From contig JAULUH010000212.1 of NCBI GenBank assembly GCA_032111745.1, forward strand, positions 1 to 7,728: 7,728 nucleotides of DNA. Reading direction: 5' to 3'. The stretch is from JAULUH01 sp032111745. Its GTDB lineage: Bacteria > Chloroflexota > Anaerolineae > JAAEKA01. This document shows, piece by piece, positions 5,926 through 7,728 of this stretch. Each line of letters starts with the position of its first letter. The stretch's first letter is position 1. The notes beneath the pieces were generated by a model. The model searched no databases. It saw only the letters and a list, made by a program, of their open reading frames with translations, and was not told where the DNA came from. The translations under genes were made by a program, and so were the position numbers.

Positions 5926-7113
5926 ATGAACCCCCGCGAGCGTTTTCTCACGGCCCTCCAGGGCGGCCAGCCCGACCGCGTGCCCCTGTTCGAGACCCAC
6001 TTCTGCCTGCGCTTCATCCGCGAGGTCCTGGGGCCCGATGTGTCGCCCTACCACAACGTGGACGACGAGGTGGCCATCTCGCGCGCCATGGGCCTGGACA
6101 TGGTCTGGTCGGCCCCCCTGGGCTTCACCTCCTTCGCCAACATCCAGCAGCACGGCGAGCGCTACCAGGACGAGTGGGGCACCTGGTACGGCATGGACGA
6201 GAGCTCGTGGCCGGGCTCCTGGATGGAGAACACCGTGGTCAACGACCGGGAGGACTGGCGCCAGCTGCGCTTCCCCGACCCCGACCTACCCATCCGCAGT
6301 GAGCAACACCGACGGGCTCTAGAGCTGGCCGCTGGCGAGCTGGCGGTAGTGGGCGCGGTGCGCGGGCCCTTCTCGGGCGCCTGGATGGTGGCCGGCATGG
6401 TCAACATGAGCCGCTGGCTGCAGAAGGAGCCCGACCTCTTCGACGATGTGCTGCGCGGGATGGCCCGCTGGAACACCCAACTGGGCCTCAACCTGATCCG
6501 GGCCGGCGTGGACGCCATCATGATCCACGACGACTGGGGCATGAACATGGGCCTGATGGTCAACCCCGACCTCTGGCGGCGCTACGTCTATCCCCACATC
6601 GCCGAGGAAGTCGAAACCCTCGCCGCCACCGGCACCCCCATCATCATGCACAGCGACGGCAACCTGAACGTTATCATGGACGATATCGTTCAGATGAAGG
6701 TCTCGGGCTTCAACCCGGTGCAGCGCAACGCCGGCATGGACATCGCCGCCCTCAAGCAGAAATACGGCAATCGCCTCTGCCTGATCGGCAACATCTCTGC
6801 CTCCCAGACCCTGCCCTACGGCACCGCCGAGGACGTGGAGCTCCAGTGCCTGGAGTGCCTGCGCGACGTGGCCCCCAGCGGCGCCTACATCATGGCGCCC
6901 GACCACTCCTACCACGGCGGCATTCCCTCGGCCAACATTCGCCGCGTCTTCGAGACCTGCCATCGCTACGGCACCTACCCCCTGGATATGGACACCATCG
7001 AGGCCCGCATCGCCGAGCTGCAGCAGGCCGGCAGCACCAGCCACGTCACCGTCTCCGCCTCCCGCACCGGCCAGGACGCCGGCCAAACCACCACCCGCCG
7101 CCCCCGCCGCTAG
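5926..7113 (+). CDS. Uroporphyrinogen decarboxylase (UroD)-superfamily protein of unknown substrate
   Basis: A 395-residue UroD-fold (PF01208-like TIM barrel) protein. It opens with MNPRERFLTALQGGQPDRVP (1-20), the standard start of this group. GPFSGAWMVAGM (148-159) corresponds to the GPFTLA region, HDDWGMNMG (201-209) and MHSDGN (241-246) follow, then GMDIAALKQKYG and LIGNIS (286-291), and YIMAPDHSYHGG (321-332). HemE is unlikely because the N-terminal arginine motif (RQAGR) is absent. Methanogen-type MtaA/CmuA zinc methyltransferases carry His-X-Cys plus a distal Cys. Here the His is followed by Ser-Asp and the distal site is PDHSYH, so a thiolate zinc site is missing. The catalytic role is unknown; proteins of this type occur in sugar clusters of Chloroflexota and similar bacteria. 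Residues ~368-395 are a Ser/Thr/Arg-rich tail with no family similarity. AGGAG (5916-5920) five bases before the ATG fixes the start. It is the last gene of the operon; no clear terminator follows. Confidence 0.85.
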   Translation: MNPRERFLTALQGGQPDRVPLFETHFCLRFIREVLGPDVSPYHNVDDEVAISRAMGLDMVWSAPLGFTSFANIQQHGERYQDEWGTWYGMDESSWPGSWMENTVVNDREDWRQLRFPDPDLPIRSEQHRRALELAAGELAVVGAVRGPFSGAWMVAGMVNMSRWLQKEPDLFDDVLRGMARWNTQLGLNLIRAGVDAIMIHDDWGMNMGLMVNPDLWRRYVYPHIAEEVETLAATGTPIIMHSDGNLNVIMDDIVQMKVSGFNPVQRNAGMDIAALKQKYGNRLCLIGNISASQTLPYGTAEDVELQCLECLRDVAPSGAYIMAPDHSYHGGIPSANIRRVFETCHRYGTYPLDMDTIEARIAELQQAGSTSHVTVSASRTGQDAGQTTTRRPRR

Positions 7114-7122
7114 CCGTATGAT

Positions 7123-7210
7123 GCTCTTGGCGCCCTTGCGGTTGGCCTCTGCTCTGGCTCCTCTGGTCCTGATTCCCCTCTGCGCTCTTGGCGCCTTTGC
7201 GGTAAGCCTC
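7123..7210 (+). repeat. Direct repeat pair, 27 bases, in the intergenic region
   Basis: Units at 7123-7149 and 7184-7210, offset by 61 bases, agree at 24 of 27 positions. They share GCTCTTGGCG, then CCYTTGCGGT, and end in GCCTC. On the minus strand they read as a run of near-heptamers (CGCAAAG, CGCCAAG, GCGCAG). I recognise this style from dispersed intergenic repeats in Chloroflexota and cyanobacterial genomes, but could not search for it. The purine/pyrimidine-skewed stretch between the copies is CT-rich on the + strand. The pair sits between the end of one operon and the promoter of the next, where such repeats usually lie. Confidence 0.75.
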
Positions 7211-7265
7211 CGGAGTCCGTGTTTCGGCCCGCCCAGCCACAGCCCTCATATCCTCCGTACCGTCC

Positions 7266-7294
7266 TTGACACCCACCGGGATTTGATGTATGCT
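7266..7294 (+). promoter_or_regulatory. Sigma-70-type promoter for the sugar-binding lipoprotein gene
   Basis: TTGACA (7266-7271), a perfect -35 consensus, is separated by exactly 17 bases from TATGCT (7289-7294), a good -10 matching TATAAT at four of six positions. The predicted transcription start is near 7300-7302, giving a leader of about 130 bases before the ATG at 7432. It is the only strong promoter-like site I see, and it marks a new transcription unit after the catabolic operon. Confidence 0.7.
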
Positions 7295-7302
7295 GTGCAT
7301 CG

Positions 7303-7316
7303 TGAAATCGATACCA
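7303..7316 (+). promoter_or_regulatory. Candidate LacI-family operator at the transcription start
   Basis: TGAAATCGATACCA is an imperfect palindrome around a central CG. Five of seven half-site pairs match the ideal TGAAATC/GATTTCA. The even, CG-centred form is that of LacI/GalR-family operators, and the position just downstream of the predicted start suits a repressor controlled by the imported sugar. No regulator gene is in the window, so this is a single-site inference. Confidence 0.35.
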
Positions 7317-7421
7317 TCTCACTCCTTCGAATTGGCCTCGACAGCACATCTTCCCTTCCCATTCCCATCTGGTTCGGCTGCTCCTTGCGGAGCTTCATAT
7401 TCTCTGTTCAGTCTGAAACAT

Positions 7422-7426
7422 GGAGG
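7422..7426 (+). promoter_or_regulatory. Ribosome binding site deciding the lipoprotein start
   Basis: GGAGG ends five bases before the ATG at 7432. An in-frame ATG at 7420 would overlap this site and add four residues (MEVS) before the positively charged signal-peptide start MKNK, so 7432 is preferred. Confidence 0.8.
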
Positions 7427-7431
7427 TTTCG

Positions 7432-7728
7432 ATGAAGAACAAACACCTGTTGCTCGCCCTGGCGAGCCTGCTGGTCGTGGCCAGCATGATCCTGACCGCC
7501 TGCCCTGCCCCCGCGCAGGTCCAGCAGGTGGCACCCACTGTGGCCGCTGTCGCTAAAGAGGCGGCGCCTGCCGTAGCCACCGCCGTCGAGGAGGCCACAA
7601 CCGCGGAGAAGCCCTACATCCCGGTGATCTCCAAGGGCTTCCAGCACCAGTTCTGGCAGGCCGTCCGGCTCGGCTCCGAGCAGGCCGCCAAGGACTTCAA
7701 CGTCGACATAACCTTCGAGGGCCCTGAG
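7432..7728 (+). CDS. Sugar ABC transporter substrate-binding lipoprotein, CUT2/ribose type (partial, 3' end missing)
   Basis: The first 99 codons of a periplasmic-binding-protein-like lipoprotein that captures a sugar for an ABC importer at the outer face of the cytoplasmic membrane. MKNKH is followed by a hydrophobic core and the lipobox LTAC, with Cys24 as the predicted lipidated residue. Residues 25-60 are an Ala/Pro/Val/Thr/Glu-rich flexible linker (for example APTVAAVAKEAAPAVATAV). The mature domain starts at YIPVISKGFQHQFWQAVRLG (62-81), the first strand and helix of the Peripla_BP_4 (RbsB-like) fold, where the FW aromatic pair commonly stacks on the sugar ring. EQAAKDFNVDITFEGP continues to the window end. 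The gene has its own promoter and probable operator, and in this family an ATPase and a CUT2 permease usually follow. The sugar cannot be named. CUT2 binding proteins do not pair with the CUT1 permease at 269-1123, so this belongs to a second importer. Confidence 0.9.
   Translation, partial: MKNKHLLLALASLLVVASMILTACPAPAQVQQVAPTVAAVAKEAAPAVATAVEEATTAEKPYIPVISKGFQHQFWQAVRLGSEQAAKDFNVDITFEGPE

Noticed and set aside
5052..6017. Long minus-strand open frame (321 residues), with similar ones at 239-1147, 2060-2881, 4379-4807 and 6319-7086
   Set aside because: They lie antisense to strongly supported genes, are Gly/Asp/His/Val-rich in the way expected of GC-rich shadows, and contain no recognisable motif.
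5926..7113. HemE (heme-pathway uroporphyrinogen decarboxylase)
   Set aside because: The N-terminal arginine motif is absent, the protein is longer and it sits in a sugar operon. Only the superfamily fold is supported.
7380..7393. Hairpin GCTCC-TTGC-GGAGC as a terminator or riboswitch element
   Set aside because: It has only a five-base-pair stem, no T-run follows, and it lies inside the leader just before the lipoprotein gene. It could be a minor leader structure only.
7118..7435. A 105-codon open frame filling the intergenic region
   Set aside because: It covers the repeat pair, the promoter and the leader of the next gene, has no ribosome-binding site, and overlaps the true start at 7432.
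1..7728. CRISPR array, tRNA, rRNA, integrase or transposase
   Set aside because: No regularly spaced repeats beyond two copies, no cloverleaf-like or rRNA-like stretch, and no recombinase motif was found on either strand.

Overview
The window looks like a stretch of a GC-rich (about two thirds G+C over the genes) bacterial chromosome or metagenome contig, most plausibly a Chloroflexota (Anaerolineae/Caldilineae-like) bacterium. I infer that from the gene content: a CUT1-type sugar permease, a DUF4432 mutarotase-like protein, a UroD-family protein placed inside a sugar operon, and a sugar-binding lipoprotein with an Ala/Pro/Thr/Val-rich linker after its lipobox. No rRNA or marker gene is present, so the taxonomy is a guess. 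All supported genes are on the + strand. The long minus-strand open frames are GC-driven shadows.

Layout. Bases 1 to about 350 are compositionally foreign: AT-rich at first, then intermediate, with short direct repeats and no convincing gene. They run into a carbohydrate ABC permease (269-1123) whose first membrane segment is missing. Seven co-directional genes then follow with gaps of 1 to 26 bases or a 4-base overlap. They are the permease, a metallo-beta-lactamase-fold hydrolase (1128-2063), an SDR dehydrogenase (2090-2860), a DUF4432/aldose-1-epimerase-like protein (2865-3905), a second SDR very like the UxuB/YjmF-type D-mannonate oxidoreductases (3902-4735), a long divergent transaldolase-family protein (4746-5924) and a UroD-superfamily protein (5926-7113). 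A 318-base intergenic region follows. It holds two copies of a 27-base repeat, a consensus-like sigma-70 promoter (TTGACA, 17 bp, TATGCT) and a candidate LacI-type operator. It leads into a new gene for a CUT2-type (ribose/allose-like) sugar-binding lipoprotein (from 7432), cut by the window end.

How the genes may work together (inference). The cluster reads as sugar uptake and catabolism. An anomer-converting protein (DUF4432), a sugar dehydrogenase (SDR 1), a possible lactone hydrolase (MBL) and a hexuronate/ketose-type reductase (SDR 2) would form an oxidative route, with the transaldolase-family enzyme cleaving or transferring a carbon fragment. The role of the UroD-like protein is unknown. 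It lacks the His-X-Cys zinc motif of the corrinoid methyltransferases and the N-terminal arginine motif of HemE. No kinase, dehydratase or regulator gene lies in the window, so the substrate cannot be named.
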